A DNA stretch of 64,000 nt from Mycolicibacterium moriokaense (GTDB lineage Bacteria; Actinomycetota; Actinomycetes; Mycobacteriales; Mycobacteriaceae). Positions within the stretch are counted from its first letter, which is position 1. Every line of letters starts with the position of its first letter. Of the stretch, positions 46,048-55,707 are shown piece by piece. The stretch lies in contig NZ_QQBJ01000005.1 of assembly GCF_003347205.1 (NCBI RefSeq), positions 186,001-250,000 on the forward strand. The letters are read 5' to 3'. The notes beneath the pieces were generated by a model. The model saw only the letters and a list, made by a program, of their open reading frames with translations. It was not told the DNA's origin and ran no database searches. The translations under genes were made by a program, and so were the position numbers.

Positions 46048-46609
46048 TCGCGGTCGGGTCCTCGCGGCGCCATGCCCCGACGGGGTCGGCGTTGATCGCC
46101 GCGAGCTTGGCCAGCGGCCGGTTGGCCAGCGCCCGCAGCGCCAGCAGTTGCTCGCCGGCCGGCGTCCTCGCCAGCGTCAGCGCCACCCACTTGCGCCGGA
46201 AGAACCGCAGCCGCAGCACCAGCCAGGGCGCCGCGATCGCCATGATCGGCGGTGCGGCGACCGCGAGCGCCAACAACCACGCCAACCACGTCGCCGTCGA
46301 GTTCAGTTGTGCGCCCGCGCCCGCGATGTCACGGGCGAATCCGCCCGCGGCCCGCAGCGGGCTGCTCAGCGCGTCACCGATCAGCGGAACGCTGTCGGCG
46401 TTGTCGCCCGCCGAGTCGAGGTTGCCCGCGATCCCGTTGGCGCCGCTCTCGACGTCGCCGCCGAAGTCGGCGATGGTGGCGACGGCCGAATGCACCGCAA
46501 TTCCGACCACCACCCAGATGGCGATCCAGACGCCGACGACCAAGTCGCTGAACAGCTGTAGGAGCAGTCGGGCGGGCGTGGTGGCGTACGGCACATACCT
46601 CGAAGTCAT
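45989..46609 (-). CDS. Conserved mycobacterial membrane protein (Rv0779c type)
   Basis: A 206-residue membrane protein with an N-terminal helix pair (LVVGVWIAIWVVVGIAVHSA), a helix at about 105-130 (WLAWLLALAVAAPPIMAI) and a cytosolic basic tail. Length and position equal Rv0779c. Function unknown. It is divergent from purC with 40 bases between. The C-terminal 19 codons overlap the end of the TehA-like gene. Confidence 0.85.
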   Translation of the reverse strand: MTSRYVPYATTPARLLLQLFSDLVVGVWIAIWVVVGIAVHSAVATIADFGGDVESGANGIAGNLDSAGDNADSVPLIGDALSSPLRAAGGFARDIAGAGAQLNSTATWLAWLLALAVAAPPIMAIAAPWLVLRLRFFRRKWVALTLARTPAGEQLLALRALANRPLAKLAAINADPVGAWRREDPTAISGLAALELRSAGVARRPT

Positions 46610-46649
46610 GCCGTCGATCCCAACACAGATGGACCGCTAGGCTGACCCG

Positions 46650-47543
46650 ATGCGCCCAGCTCTTTCCGACTACGAGCATCTGGCCAGCGGCAAGGTTCGC
46701 GAGCTCTACCACATCGACGACGACCACCTGCTGTTTGTCGCCAGCGACCGCATCTCGGCGTTCGACTTCATCCTGGACAAGGAGATACCCGACAAGGGTC
46801 GCATCCTGACCGCGATGAGCGTGTTCTTCTTCGACTACACCGAGGCGCCCAACCACCTCGCGGGCCCGCCCGATGACCCGCGCATTCCCGACGAGGTGCT
46901 CGGTCGCGCCCTGGTGGTGCGCAAGCTGGACATGATTGGAGTCGAGTGCGTCGCCCGCGGCTACCTGACGGGTTCGGGGCTGCTGGACTACCGCAAGACC
47001 GGCGAGGTCAGCGGCATTGCGCTGCCGCCGGGCCTGACCGAGGCCAGCAAGTTCGACTCTCCGCTGTTCACACCCGCGAGCAAGGCCGAGTTCGGAGAAC
47101 ACGACGAGAACATCTCGTTCGCCCAGGTGATCGACATGGTGGGCGCCGAGCGCGCCAACCAGCTTCGCGACCTGACCCTGCAGACCTATCTACGCGCCGC
47201 CGAGCACGCCTTGACGAAGGGAATCATCATCGCCGACACCAAATTCGAGTTCGGGGTCGACGAGCACGGCGACCTGGTGCTCGCCGACGAGGTCTTCACC
47301 CCGGACTCGTCGCGGTACTGGGCCGTCGACACCTATCAGGAGGGCGTGGTGCAGCCCAGCTTCGACAAGCAGTTCGTGCGCAACTGGCTGCTCAGTCCGG
47401 AGTCGGGGTGGGACCGCGACGGCGAAGAACCGCCACCACCGCTGCCGCCCGCCATCGTCGACGCCACCCGCGAGCGCTATATCGATGCGTACGAGCGCAT
47501 TTCAGGTCTTTCGTTCGCCGACTGGATCGGGCCGGCGGCGTGA
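46650..47543 (+). CDS. purC: SAICAR synthetase
   Basis: A 297-residue enzyme for ATP-dependent joining of CAIR and aspartate. Signature [20 protein letters not shown], and [20 protein letters not shown] at the N-terminus. ATG 46650. The stop overlaps the ptrB start by GTGA, so the peptidase is coupled to a purine gene, as in M. tuberculosis. Confidence 0.97.
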   Translation: MRPALSDYEHLASGKVRELYHIDDDHLLFVASDRISAFDFILDKEIPDKGRILTAMSVFFFDYTEAPNHLAGPPDDPRIPDEVLGRALVVRKLDMIGVECVARGYLTGSGLLDYRKTGEVSGIALPPGLTEASKFDSPLFTPASKAEFGEHDENISFAQVIDMVGAERANQLRDLTLQTYLRAAEHALTKGIIIADTKFEFGVDEHGDLVLADEVFTPDSSRYWAVDTYQEGVVQPSFDKQFVRNWLLSPESGWDRDGEEPPPPLPPAIVDATRERYIDAYERISGLSFADWIGPAA

Positions 47544-49684
47544 CCGCCACTCCTGTGCCGCCGACGGCCAAACGGGTCGACCACCGCCGCGAGCATCACG
47601 GCGACATATTCGTCGACCCCTACGAATGGTTGCGTGACAAGTCCGACCCCGCGGTGATCTCGCACCTCGAGGCGGAGAACACCTACGCCGAACAGGTGAC
47701 CGATCACCTTTCGCCGCTGCGGCAGAAGATCTTCGACGAGATCAAGTCGCGCACCAAGGAGACCGACCTGTCGGTGCCCATCCGGCGCGACGGCTGGTGG
47801 TATTACAGCCGAAGCTTCAAAGGCAAGCAGTACAGCGTGCATTGCCGTTGTCCGATCAGCGATCCCGACGACTGGATGCCGCCGCAGTTCGACGAGCACA
47901 CCGAGGTGCACGGAGAAGAGGTGCTGCTCGACGAAAACGTCGAGGCAGACGGCCACGACTTCTTCGCGCTGGGCGCCGCCAGCGTCAGCGTGGACGGCCA
48001 CACGCTTGCCTACTCGGTGGACGTGCGCGGCGACGAGCGATACACGATGCGGTTCAAGGATCTTCGGACGGGCCGACTCTACGACGACGAGATCGTCGGG
48101 ATCGGCGCCGGCGCGACATGGGCCGCCGACAACCGCACCGTCTACTACACGACCGTCGACGACGCGTGGCGGCCGGACACTGTGTGGCGGCACCGCGTCG
48201 GCGCCGGGTTGCCCGCCGAGAAGGTCTACCACGAGGCCGACGAGCGATTCTGGCTCGCGGTGGGTCGTACCCGCAGCGACAAGTTCGTCATCATCGCCGC
48301 GGGCAGCGCCGTGACCTCTGAGATCCGTTACGCCGACGCCACCGATCCAGACGCCGAGTTCGTTGCGGTGTGGCCGCGGCGCGATCTCGTCGAGTATTCA
48401 GTCGAGCATGCCGTCGTCGGCGGCGAGGACCGGTTCCTGATCCTGCACAACGACGGCGCCGAGAACTTCACCCTGGTGGAGGCGCCGGTAAGCGACCCCA
48501 CCGCCACTCGCACGCTGATCGAGCACCGCGACGATGTCCGGCTGGACGCGGTCGACGCGTTCGTCGGGCACCTCGTGGTCAGCTACCGCAGCGAGGCGCT
48601 GCCGCGCATCCAGCTGTGGCCGCTCTACGCCGAAGGCACCTACGGACGTCCGGAGGACTTCACCTTCGAATCGGAGCTGATGTCGGCGGGCCTGTCCGGC
48701 AACCCCAACTGGGACTCGCCCAAGCTGCGCATCGGCGCGACGTCGTTCGTCACCCCGGTGCGCATCTACGACGTCGACCTGGCCACCGGCGAGCGGACGC
48801 TGTTGCGCGAACAGCCGGTGCTGGGCGACTACCACCCGGAGGACTACGTGGAGCGCCGCGACTGGGCGGTCGCGGTCGACGGCGCCCGGGTGCCGATATC
48901 GATCATCCACCGCGCCGGGCTGCAATTCCCCGCGCCGACCTTGCTGTACGGCTACGGCGCCTACGAATCGTGCGAAGATCCGCGCTTCTCGATCGCGCGG
49001 CTGTCGCTGCTCGACCGGGGCATGGTGTTCGCCATCGCCCACGTTCGCGGCGGCGGCGAGCTCGGCCGCCCGTGGTACGAGCACGGCAAGTTGCTGGAGA
49101 AGGCGAACACTTTCACCGACTTCATCTCCGTGGCAGCGCATCTGATCAACATCGACGTGACCCGACCGGAGAACCTCGTCGCGCTCGGCGGCAGCGCGGG
49201 CGGACTGTTGATCGGTGCGGTGGCCAACATGGCGCCGCAGCTGTTCGCGGGTTTCCTCGCTCAGGTGCCGTTCGTCGACCCGTTGACGACGATTCTCGAC
49301 CCGTCACTGCCACTCACCGTGACCGAGTGGGACGAGTGGGGAAACCCGTTGGCGGACAGCGATATCTACTACTACATGAAGTCCTATTCGCCGTACGAGA
49401 ACGTGACGCCGAAGGACTATCCGCCCATCCTCGCGATGACGTCGCTCAACGACACCAGGGTGTACTACGTGGAGCCGGCGAAATGGGTTGCGGCGCTGCG
49501 GCACACGAAGACCGACGCCCATCCGGTGCTGTTGAAGACCGAGATGAGCGCCGGCCACGGGGGGATCAGCGGCCGATACGAGCGCTGGAAGGAGGCGGCT
49601 TTCCAGTACGCGTGGCTACTGGATAACGCCAAGGCCAACCACGAGGGCGGCGCCTACGAAGACGACCTGCTCGACCGTCCGTAG
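47540..49684 (+). CDS. ptrB: Oligopeptidase B (prolyl oligopeptidase family)
   Basis: A 714-residue, uninterrupted S9 peptidase. The N-terminal beta-propeller spans about 70-450; the catalytic Ser about 552 is in [12 protein letters not shown], Asp about 638 in [10 protein letters not shown] and His about 673 in [10 protein letters not shown]. It cleaves short peptides after basic residues. In M. tuberculosis the gene is split into two frames (ptrBa/ptrBb); here it is whole. GTG 47540 overlaps the purC stop. The last 69 bases overlap the convergent DoxX-type gene. Confidence 0.95.
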   Translation: MTATPVPPTAKRVDHRREHHGDIFVDPYEWLRDKSDPAVISHLEAENTYAEQVTDHLSPLRQKIFDEIKSRTKETDLSVPIRRDGWWYYSRSFKGKQYSVHCRCPISDPDDWMPPQFDEHTEVHGEEVLLDENVEADGHDFFALGAASVSVDGHTLAYSVDVRGDERYTMRFKDLRTGRLYDDEIVGIGAGATWAADNRTVYYTTVDDAWRPDTVWRHRVGAGLPAEKVYHEADERFWLAVGRTRSDKFVIIAAGSAVTSEIRYADATDPDAEFVAVWPRRDLVEYSVEHAVVGGEDRFLILHNDGAENFTLVEAPVSDPTATRTLIEHRDDVRLDAVDAFVGHLVVSYRSEALPRIQLWPLYAEGTYGRPEDFTFESELMSAGLSGNPNWDSPKLRIGATSFVTPVRIYDVDLATGERTLLREQPVLGDYHPEDYVERRDWAVAVDGARVPISIIHRAGLQFPAPTLLYGYGAYESCEDPRFSIARLSLLDRGMVFAIAHVRGGGELGRPWYEHGKLLEKANTFTDFISVAAHLINIDVTRPENLVALGGSAGGLLIGAVANMAPQLFAGFLAQVPFVDPLTTILDPSLPLTVTEWDEWGNPLADSDIYYYMKSYSPYENVTPKDYPPILAMTSLNDTRVYYVEPAKWVAALRHTKTDAHPVLLKTEMSAGHGGISGRYERWKEAAFQYAWLLDNAKANHEGGAYEDDLLDRP

Positions 49685-50065
49685 CGGCAGCCGCGTCGTC
49701 ATCGACTTCGGCGGGTTTTCCATCCGCGCCGCGTGGACGTTGGCCGGGAACATCGCCAGCATCAGCACACCGAGCGACAGGGCCGCCGCCGCCCTTGTCG
49801 GCGGGTAGAGCAGCCCGACCGCGCCCAGAAGTTCGAGCACCCCGGTTGCGGTGACCAACGAGGCCGGTGCGGGCAACGGCGGCGGCACGATCGCGATCAG
49901 GTCGCGTCGCAGCGGGTTGACGAAGTGCGCGACGCCGGTGACCGCGAACATCATCGCCAAGCCGATGGCGATCGCCGACGGCCAGGTGCTGACGTAGTCC
50001 ACGCCCAGCCACCCGACAAGCCGCGCGGCCAGCGTGCCCAGAACGAGGGCGATGAGAGGGGCCAT
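49616..50065 (-). CDS. DoxX-like integral membrane protein
   Basis: A 149-residue protein with four hydrophobic helices and TGVAHFVNPL, plausible for the DoxX-like family. ATG 50065 is chosen over 50092. Its end overlaps ptrB by 69 bases. It is divergent from a TetR gene across two 19-base direct repeats, so it is the likely target. Function uncertain. Confidence 0.78.
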   Translation of the reverse strand: MAPLIALVLGTLAARLVGWLGVDYVSTWPSAIAIGLAMMFAVTGVAHFVNPLRRDLIAIVPPPLPAPASLVTATGVLELLGAVGLLYPPTRAAAALSLGVLMLAMFPANVHAARMENPPKSMTTRLPLRTVEQVVFVGAALVVGLGVIQ

Positions 50066-50076
50066 GCCGAACTCCA

Positions 50077-50130
50077 ATCTAGTCAGTGACAAGATACACC
50101 GTAGATCGATTATCTAGGCACTGTCAAGAT
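50077..50130. promoter_or_regulatory. Two 19-base direct repeats between the DoxX-like and TetR genes
   Basis: ATCTAGTCAGTGACAAGAT (50077-50095) and ATCTAGGCACTGTCAAGAT (50112-50130) share 16 of 19 bases, 35 bases start to start. A likely regulatory element for both divergent promoters. Confidence 0.55.
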
Positions 50131-50149
50131 TGAGGGTTATGATGGCGTG

Positions 50150-50707
50150 ATGAGCAGTCGGGGCACGTATCACCACGGCGATCTGAAAGCCGCGATCCTG
50201 ACCGAGGCCGCAGCGCTGGTGGCCGAACGCGGCGCCGACGGTCTCTCGCTCCGTGAACTGGCGCGCGCGGCGGGTGTCTCCCACGCGGCGCCCGCGCACC
50301 ACTTCACCGACCGCCGTGGCCTGTTCACCGCGCTGGCCACCGAGGGTTTCGGCATGCTGGCCGAGGTGCTCAGAGGTGCACGGCCGGACTTCCTCGACGC
50401 TGCGCTGGCCTACGTGCGATTCGCGATCGACCATCCCGGCCACTACGAGGTGATGTTCGACAAGTCGCTCTACGACGCGAGCGACCCCGACCTCGTCGCC
50501 GCCGAATCAGCGGCGGGCACCGAGTTGGCCGCCGGAGTCGGAACCCTCGACGATCCGCGTGCCAAGGCCGACCCGCAGGCGGCGGCGCTCGCGGCATGGT
50601 CTCTGGTGCACGGGTTTTCACTGCTGTGGTTGAACAAGGCCATCGATGACGGGTCCGATCCGATGGCGACCGTGCACCGCGTCGCGGGGATGCTGTTCGG
50701 GACCTAG
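50150..50707 (+). CDS. TetR-family regulator
   Basis: A 185-residue TetR: YHHGDLKAAILTEAAALVAE, then the helix-turn-helix LRELARAAGVSHAAPAHHF. TetR_C-type end (TETR_C_33-like regulators with this YHHGDL start are common). ATG 50150 follows a GTG at 50147. Likely controls itself and the DoxX-like gene through the direct repeats. Confidence 0.88.
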   Translation: MSSRGTYHHGDLKAAILTEAAALVAERGADGLSLRELARAAGVSHAAPAHHFTDRRGLFTALATEGFGMLAEVLRGARPDFLDAALAYVRFAIDHPGHYEVMFDKSLYDASDPDLVAAESAAGTELAAGVGTLDDPRAKADPQAAALAAWSLVHGFSLLWLNKAIDDGSDPMATVHRVAGMLFGT

Positions 50708-50732
50708 CCGACGACTCCGGCGCGCAGCCGGA

Positions 50733-52472
50733 TCATCGAAGCCACCACGGCTCGCCGTCCGAGCCTTCCTGCGGAGCGCTGCGGAGATCTCCTGGGTACG
50801 AGGGCGATTGCGGCCACACGGGCTGCTGTTGGGCGGGCGGCGTCCATTGCTGAGCGGGTGGTGTCCACTGTTGGGCGGGTGGTGTCCATTGTTGGGCGGG
50901 TGGTGTCCACTGTTGGGTGGGTGGTGTCCATTGTTGGGCGGGCGGTGTCCACTGCTGGACGGGCGGTGTCCACTGCTGGACGGGCGACTGGGGTACGGGC
51001 GTCGGCGCCACCTGCTGCGGGCGTAGGAATGGGGGCAGCCAACGCAGGAAGGGGAATTGCAGGCTGATGGCCGGAGCCGGGGTGGTCGGCGGCGCCAACG
51101 AAATCTGCGGCAGAAAGTCCGACACCGGAGGCGCCGGCGGGGGCGGCGCGACCGCGGTGATGGGTAGCGCGGGCGCCGCCGGGATCGGCGCTGCTTGAGG
51201 CGGCGGATCGAGAGCAACCGGTGGCGGGTCGACGGCAACCGGCGCCGCGGGCTTCGCCGCCACAACGGGAGCTTGTGCGGCGGCGACGACCGGAGCCGTT
51301 CGCGGCGTACTCACCGGAGTCTGAGTTGGGGAGCGTGGACTTCGCTGCACCGCAACGGCTGTCGGCGATGGAGAGGGCGACGGCGGCGGCGGTGGTACTA
51401 CCGGAGGCTGCTGCACCGGAACGGGATCGGCTGCCGCAGCCGCCATCTGGGTGGCTGACGGCGTCGGCTGTGTGACGGTATTCGGCTCCACGGGCAGGAT
51501 CTGTCCGCGCTCGAGTAGATGCTCAGTCGCGGGCGAGGTGCCCGCCGCAAACGCCATCACCACCGCGACGGCGCCGACGACGACCATGGCCGCCGCCACA
51601 CTGCCGATGGACATGAACCTTCCGGGTGAACGTCCAGTGACGTCCTCGGTTTCGTTCGACCCTCGCCGCAGGACATCGATCGAACCGCGCTTCGTGACCT
51701 CGTCCACTCGTGCCAACGGGCCCGTCGTCGTATCGACCGGATCAGCAGAATCCTCGCCGTCGGGGTCCTGTGCGTAGGCCAGGCCGACGGTGGAGGCCTC
51801 GAAGCGCGGCGCCGTCGCCGCTGCGAGGGCCGCTCCCCGGGCCAGTGCCCAAACAGGCTCCTCCGGAAAGATCATCGGCAGCGAGATCGCCTCTTCGAGC
51901 GACGATTTCATCCTCGCGATTCTCCCGCTGGAGTCGACGACGACAAGCCCTTGCGGACCGATCGGCGTAAAGTCGCCCAGCATCTCAGCCAGAACGTAAC
52001 GGGCGTCGGCGTTTTCGAGGCCCCTTCGCAGCACCTGTACGGCCGAACAGTCGGCACTGTCGATGACCGACAACGTCGCCGCGTGCTCGGTGACGAACAG
52101 CAGTGCGGTCTCCGCATATCCGACGGCTCGGGCGACAGTCTGGGCAAGGGCGGCCGCCGCCTGCGACTCGCTCACAACGACCACGTCGCCCAGGCCGCGA
52201 ACGGCCAGACTTTCCCTCAGGCCCTCCGCGTCGCATCGGTCGCTCACGGCGATTCCGCATGTACACAGGCCGTGGCCCTGGCGGTTCGCGCTCTTCTGAG
52301 TCGCCAGGACCGCCGTACTCACTTGCTCAGGAGCACTCGCGGCGAGGGTTCCCGACCCCGCAATCATGGAGAACTGATCGCACTCCATGATCAGGCCGTC
52401 AGCCTTGTCGCCCTCCACGAGCACCATGCGCACCGTCGTGGACGTCATCGATATGCCGAGTGCGATTTCCAT
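50733..52472 (-). CDS. Mycobacterial membrane-anchored protein with proline-rich tail and QQWTPP repeats
   Basis: A 579-residue protein. The N-terminal about 220 residues look like the actin-like mycobacterial DUF7159-type domain (LGISMTSTTVRMVLVEG at the start). A transmembrane helix lies near 290-315 (AAAMVVVGAVAVVMAFAAG). The rest is Pro/Ala-rich, ending with seven tandem QQWTPP units. The domain order suggests a cytosolic domain and a long extracytoplasmic, wall-spanning tail. Function unknown. 213 bases separate it from the divergent glutathione peroxidase gene. Confidence 0.8.
   Translation of the reverse strand: MEIALGISMTSTTVRMVLVEGDKADGLIMECDQFSMIAGSGTLAASAPEQVSTAVLATQKSANRQGHGLCTCGIAVSDRCDAEGLRESLAVRGLGDVVVVSESQAAAALAQTVARAVGYAETALLFVTEHAATLSVIDSADCSAVQVLRRGLENADARYVLAEMLGDFTPIGPQGLVVVDSSGRIARMKSSLEEAISLPMIFPEEPVWALARGAALAAATAPRFEASTVGLAYAQDPDGEDSADPVDTTTGPLARVDEVTKRGSIDVLRRGSNETEDVTGRSPGRFMSIGSVAAAMVVVGAVAVVMAFAAGTSPATEHLLERGQILPVEPNTVTQPTPSATQMAAAAADPVPVQQPPVVPPPPPSPSPSPTAVAVQRSPRSPTQTPVSTPRTAPVVAAAQAPVVAAKPAAPVAVDPPPVALDPPPQAAPIPAAPALPITAVAPPPPAPPVSDFLPQISLAPPTTPAPAISLQFPFLRWLPPFLRPQQVAPTPVPQSPVQQWTPPVQQWTPPAQQWTPPTQQWTPPAQQWTPPAQQWTPPAQQWTPPAQQQPVWPQSPSYPGDLRSAPQEGSDGEPWWLR
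50835..50978 (-). repeat. Seven 21-bp tandem coding repeats (QQWTPP)
   Basis: In-frame repeats of 21 bases, encoding QQWTPP plus one variable residue (A, V or T). Copies alternate between two DNA variants differing at a C/T position, suggesting recent duplication. Copy number probably varies between strains. Confidence 0.9.
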
Positions 52473-52685
52473 CGCGCCTCCACGAGTTCATTTCCGATGA
52501 ACGTGCTGTGCCGATCATCGACGCGGCCTCCGAAATAGGCTTATCGACGACTGCGTCAATTTGAAACGCTACTCCGACCTGCGCAATTGCAATTCGAATT
52601 CGCCATTCAGCGGCCCCGAAGATTGGCTTCCCGCGTTGGGGTGGTGTTTACCTGCGAAAACTCTGCACCGGTAATGTCTGCGACC
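52473..52685. other. 213-base divergent intergenic region, no gene seen
   Basis: Separates the QQWTPP-repeat protein (minus) and the glutathione peroxidase gene (plus). Its base composition is somewhat lower in G+C, with A/T-rich stretches suited to promoters. No palindrome or gene was recognised. Confidence 0.4.
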
Positions 52686-53183
52686 ATGACCGACAAGGCT
52701 CTCAACGACATCGCACTCACCACCCTGGACGGCAAGCCCACCACGCTGGCCGAACTCGTCGACGGCGCGGCCCTAGTGGTCAACGTCGCCTCCAAATGTG
52801 GCCTGACACCGCAATACAGCGCGCTGGAGAAGCTCGCGCAGGACTACGGAGACCGGGGCCTGACGGTGATCGGCGTGCCGTGCAACCAGTTCATGGGCCA
52901 GGAGCCGGGCACCCCGGAGGAGATCGCGACGTTCTGCTCCACGACATACGGCGTGACGTTCCCGCTGCTGGCCAAGGCCGACGTCAACGGCCCGGACCGG
53001 CATCCGTTGTTCACCGAGCTGACCAAGACCCCCGACGCATCGGGGGAGGCGGGCGATGTGCAGTGGAACTTCGAAAAGTTCCTGCTCGCACCGGGTGGCC
53101 AGGTGGTCAAGCGGTTCCGCCCGCGCACCGAACCCGACGCCACCGAGGTCGTCGAGGCCATCGAGGCCGTGCTACCCCGATAG
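52686..53183 (+). CDS. Glutathione peroxidase-like thiol peroxidase
   Basis: A 165-residue GPx-fold protein. Peroxidatic Cys about 38 in ASKCGLTPQY, Gln about 68 in PCNQFMGQ and Trp about 127 in VQWNFEKF make up the catalytic set; Cys about 84 may be the resolving Cys seen in thioredoxin-dependent members, which fits mycobacteria lacking glutathione. It reduces hydroperoxides. ATG 52674 is an alternative start. Stands alone on its strand; 67 bases before the next gene. Confidence 0.92.
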   Translation: MTDKALNDIALTTLDGKPTTLAELVDGAALVVNVASKCGLTPQYSALEKLAQDYGDRGLTVIGVPCNQFMGQEPGTPEEIATFCSTTYGVTFPLLAKADVNGPDRHPLFTELTKTPDASGEAGDVQWNFEKFLLAPGGQVVKRFRPRTEPDATEVVEAIEAVLPR

Positions 53184-53250
53184 CGGAATAGCCAACTGCT
53201 GGAAGAGTGTCGTAAACCGTTGCGACACCTGGCGTTGCGACAATGTCGGT

Positions 53251-53955
53251 GTGGCTGGACAACTGATCGTCTCGATCTCCGGCATCAGCGAGCGGACACT
53301 GCCCGACGTCGCCGCGTTCTGCGCGGCGCTGGACAAGCGGGCGGTGCCGACTTCCTTTCTCGTGGCGCCGCGGCTCAAGGGCGGCTACCGGCTCGACGAG
53401 GACCCGGCGACGGTGGACTGGCTGGGGGCGCGTCGCAGCCACGGCGACGCCATCGTGCTGCACGGATTCGACGAGGCCGCGACCAAGAAAAGGCGCGGCG
53501 AGTTCGCGTCGCTGCCCGCGCATGAGGCCAACCTGCGGTTGATGGGCGCCGACAGGGTGCTCGAGCACCTGGGCCTGCGCACCCGGCTGTTCGCCGCGCC
53601 GGGCTGGACGGTATCGCAGGGAACCGTTGATGCATTGCCGCGCAACGGTTTCCGACTGTTGGCGGGCCTCAGCGGTGTCACCGACCTGGTGCGCGGGACG
53701 ACGGCGCGCGCGCGGGTGCTCGGGATCGGCGAGGGCTTTCTCTCCGAACCGTGGTGGTGCCGCACGCTGGTGCTGTCGGCCGATCGCACCGCGCGACGGG
53801 CGGGCATCGTGCGGGTCGCGGTGGCGGCCAGGCATCTGCGCAAACCAGGGCCGCGGCAGGCGATGCTCGACGCCGTCGACCTCGCCCTGATGCACCAGTG
53901 CCTGCCCGCGGTCTACGAGTGGCGGCCGTACCCCGCGTTGACCGACGCCGCCTGA
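53251..53955 (+). CDS. DUF2334 polysaccharide deacetylase-like protein (Rv0784 type)
   Basis: A 234-residue protein; LIVSISGISERTLPDVAAFC and VLHGFDEA resemble the DUF2334 branch of the carbohydrate esterase 4 fold, with Asp/His positions partly changed. No signal peptide. Position and length match Rv0784. GTG 53251 is the start. It is followed 22 bases later by the flavoprotein gene. Confidence 0.8.
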   Translation: MAGQLIVSISGISERTLPDVAAFCAALDKRAVPTSFLVAPRLKGGYRLDEDPATVDWLGARRSHGDAIVLHGFDEAATKKRRGEFASLPAHEANLRLMGADRVLEHLGLRTRLFAAPGWTVSQGTVDALPRNGFRLLAGLSGVTDLVRGTTARARVLGIGEGFLSEPWWCRTLVLSADRTARRAGIVRVAVAARHLRKPGPRQAMLDAVDLALMHQCLPAVYEWRPYPALTDAA

Positions 53956-53977
53956 GCGGACCGCTACATTGGCGGCC

Positions 53978-55621
53978 ATGGCAGATGCTGATGTCATCGT
54001 CGTCGGAGCCGGCCTCGCCGGCCTGGTTGCGGCCTGTGAGCTGGTCGAACGCGGTCGCCGGGTGCTGATCGTCGACCAGGAGAACGAGCACAACATCGGC
54101 GGCCAGGCGTTCTGGTCTTTCGGCGGCCTGTTTTTCGTCGACAGCCCTGAACAGCGCAGGCTGGGCATTCGGGACAGCCACGAGTTGGCGCTGCAGGACT
54201 GGCTCGGGACCGCCGGATTCGACCGGCCCGAGGACCACTGGCCCGAGCGGTGGGCGCGCGCGTACGTCGACTTCGCGGCGGGGGAGAAGCGCAGTTGGCT
54301 GCGCGAGCGCGGGCTGCGCACCTTCCCGCTGGTCGGCTGGGCGGAGCGCGGCGGCTACGACGCCCGCGGCCACGGCAACTCCGTGCCCCGTTTCCATATC
54401 ACCTGGGGCACCGGCCCGGCGATCGTCGACGTGTTCGTGCGCAGGCTGCGCGGCGTCGACAGGGTCACGTTCGCCCACCGGCACCGCGTCGACGAACTGG
54501 TCGTCGAGAACGGTTCGGTGGTCGGTGTGCGCGGCGCGGTGCTGGAGCCGACAGATGCCGCACGCGGAGTGGCGACGTCACGAAACACCATCGGCGAGTT
54601 CGACTTCCGTGCCCAGGCCGTGATCGTGGCCAGCGGCGGCATCGGCGGAAACCACGACCTGGTGCGAAAGAACTGGCCGAAGCGACTCGGCCGGGTGCCC
54701 GAACAACTGCTCAGCGGTGTACCGGCACACGTCGACGGCCGGATGGTCGGCATCACCGAGTCGGCGGGTGCGCACGTCATCAACGGCGACCGGATGTGGC
54801 ACTACACCGAGGGCATCACGAACTACGACCCGATCTGGCCGCTTCACGGCATCCGCATTCTGCCCGCGCCGTCGTCGCTGTGGCTGGACGCGACCGGCAA
54901 GCGCCTGCCCGCGCCGCTGTATCCGGGCTTCGACACCCTCGGCACGCTGGAACACATCTGCCGCACCGGGCAGGACTACACCTGGTTCGTGCTCAACGCC
55001 CGCATCATCGCCAAGGAGTTCGCGCTGTCCGGGCAGGAGCAGAACCCAGACCTGACCGGCCGCAGCGTTCGCGACGTGCTCGCCAGGGTGCGTCCCGGCG
55101 CACCGGCGCCGGTGCAGGCGTTCGTCGACAAGGGCGTCGACTTCGTCAGCGCAACCACGTTGCGGGAGTTGGTGTCCGCGATGAACACGGTGCCCGACGT
55201 GGTTCCGCTGGACTACGCAGACGTCGAGGCCGAAGTCACCGCGCGGGACCGGGAAGTCGCCAACCGGTTCACGAAGGACACCCAGGTGACGGCGATCCGC
55301 GCGGCCCGCGCATATCTCGGCGACCGCTTCAGCCGCGTCGTCGCCCCGCACCGACTGACCGACCCGAAGGCGGGGCCGCTGATCGCGGTGAAGCTGCACA
55401 TCCTGACCCGAAAATCGTTGGGCGGCGTGGAAACCGACCTCGACTCGCGAGTGCTGCGCAATGACGGCAACGTGTTCCCCGGGTTATATGCGGCCGGCGA
55501 GGCCGCCGGGTTCGGTGGCGGCGGGGTGCACGGGTACCGGTCGCTGGAGGGCACGTTCCTGGGCGGCTGCATCTTCTCCGGCCGGGCCGCGGGCCGGGCC
55601 GCCGCGCGCGACTCGGCTTAG
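53978..55621 (+). CDS. FAD-binding dehydrogenase, KstD/fumarate reductase-like (Rv0785 type)
   Basis: A 547-residue flavoprotein. VIVVGAGLAGLVAACELVE binds FAD, IVASGGIGGNHDLV is the second dinucleotide element, and GEAAGFGGGGVHGYRSLEG is the C-terminal FAD/active-site region of the fumarate reductase / 3-ketosteroid dehydrogenase family. Substrate not established. ATG 53978. The stop is followed by a long hairpin and the convergent MBL gene. Confidence 0.9.
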   Translation: MADADVIVVGAGLAGLVAACELVERGRRVLIVDQENEHNIGGQAFWSFGGLFFVDSPEQRRLGIRDSHELALQDWLGTAGFDRPEDHWPERWARAYVDFAAGEKRSWLRERGLRTFPLVGWAERGGYDARGHGNSVPRFHITWGTGPAIVDVFVRRLRGVDRVTFAHRHRVDELVVENGSVVGVRGAVLEPTDAARGVATSRNTIGEFDFRAQAVIVASGGIGGNHDLVRKNWPKRLGRVPEQLLSGVPAHVDGRMVGITESAGAHVINGDRMWHYTEGITNYDPIWPLHGIRILPAPSSLWLDATGKRLPAPLYPGFDTLGTLEHICRTGQDYTWFVLNARIIAKEFALSGQEQNPDLTGRSVRDVLARVRPGAPAPVQAFVDKGVDFVSATTLRELVSAMNTVPDVVPLDYADVEAEVTARDREVANRFTKDTQVTAIRAARAYLGDRFSRVVAPHRLTDPKAGPLIAVKLHILTRKSLGGVETDLDSRVLRNDGNVFPGLYAAGEAAGFGGGGVHGYRSLEGTFLGGCIFSGRAAGRAAARDSA

Positions 55622-55626
55622 CCTTG

Positions 55627-55686
55627 GCGAGCAGACGCCAACTCGCACTAAATGGCCCGTAAACGTGCGACTTAGCGTCTGTTCGC
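55627..55686. terminator. Long imperfect hairpin between convergent genes
   Basis: 22-base arms (55627-55648 and 55665-55686) pair at 19 positions around a 16-base loop; the arms read GCGAGCAGACGC... and ...GCGTCTGTTCGC. Position between two convergent stops fits a bidirectional terminator. I recall similar GCGAgCAGACGC palindromes between genes in other mycobacteria, so it could be a dispersed repeat. Confidence 0.7.
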
Positions 55687-55707
55687 AGCTTCGCGGGGGC
55701 CCACGCG

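Noticed and set aside
50835-50978. CRISPR-like array
   Set aside because: The repeats are contiguous 21-base units with no spacers and are in frame within a protein gene.
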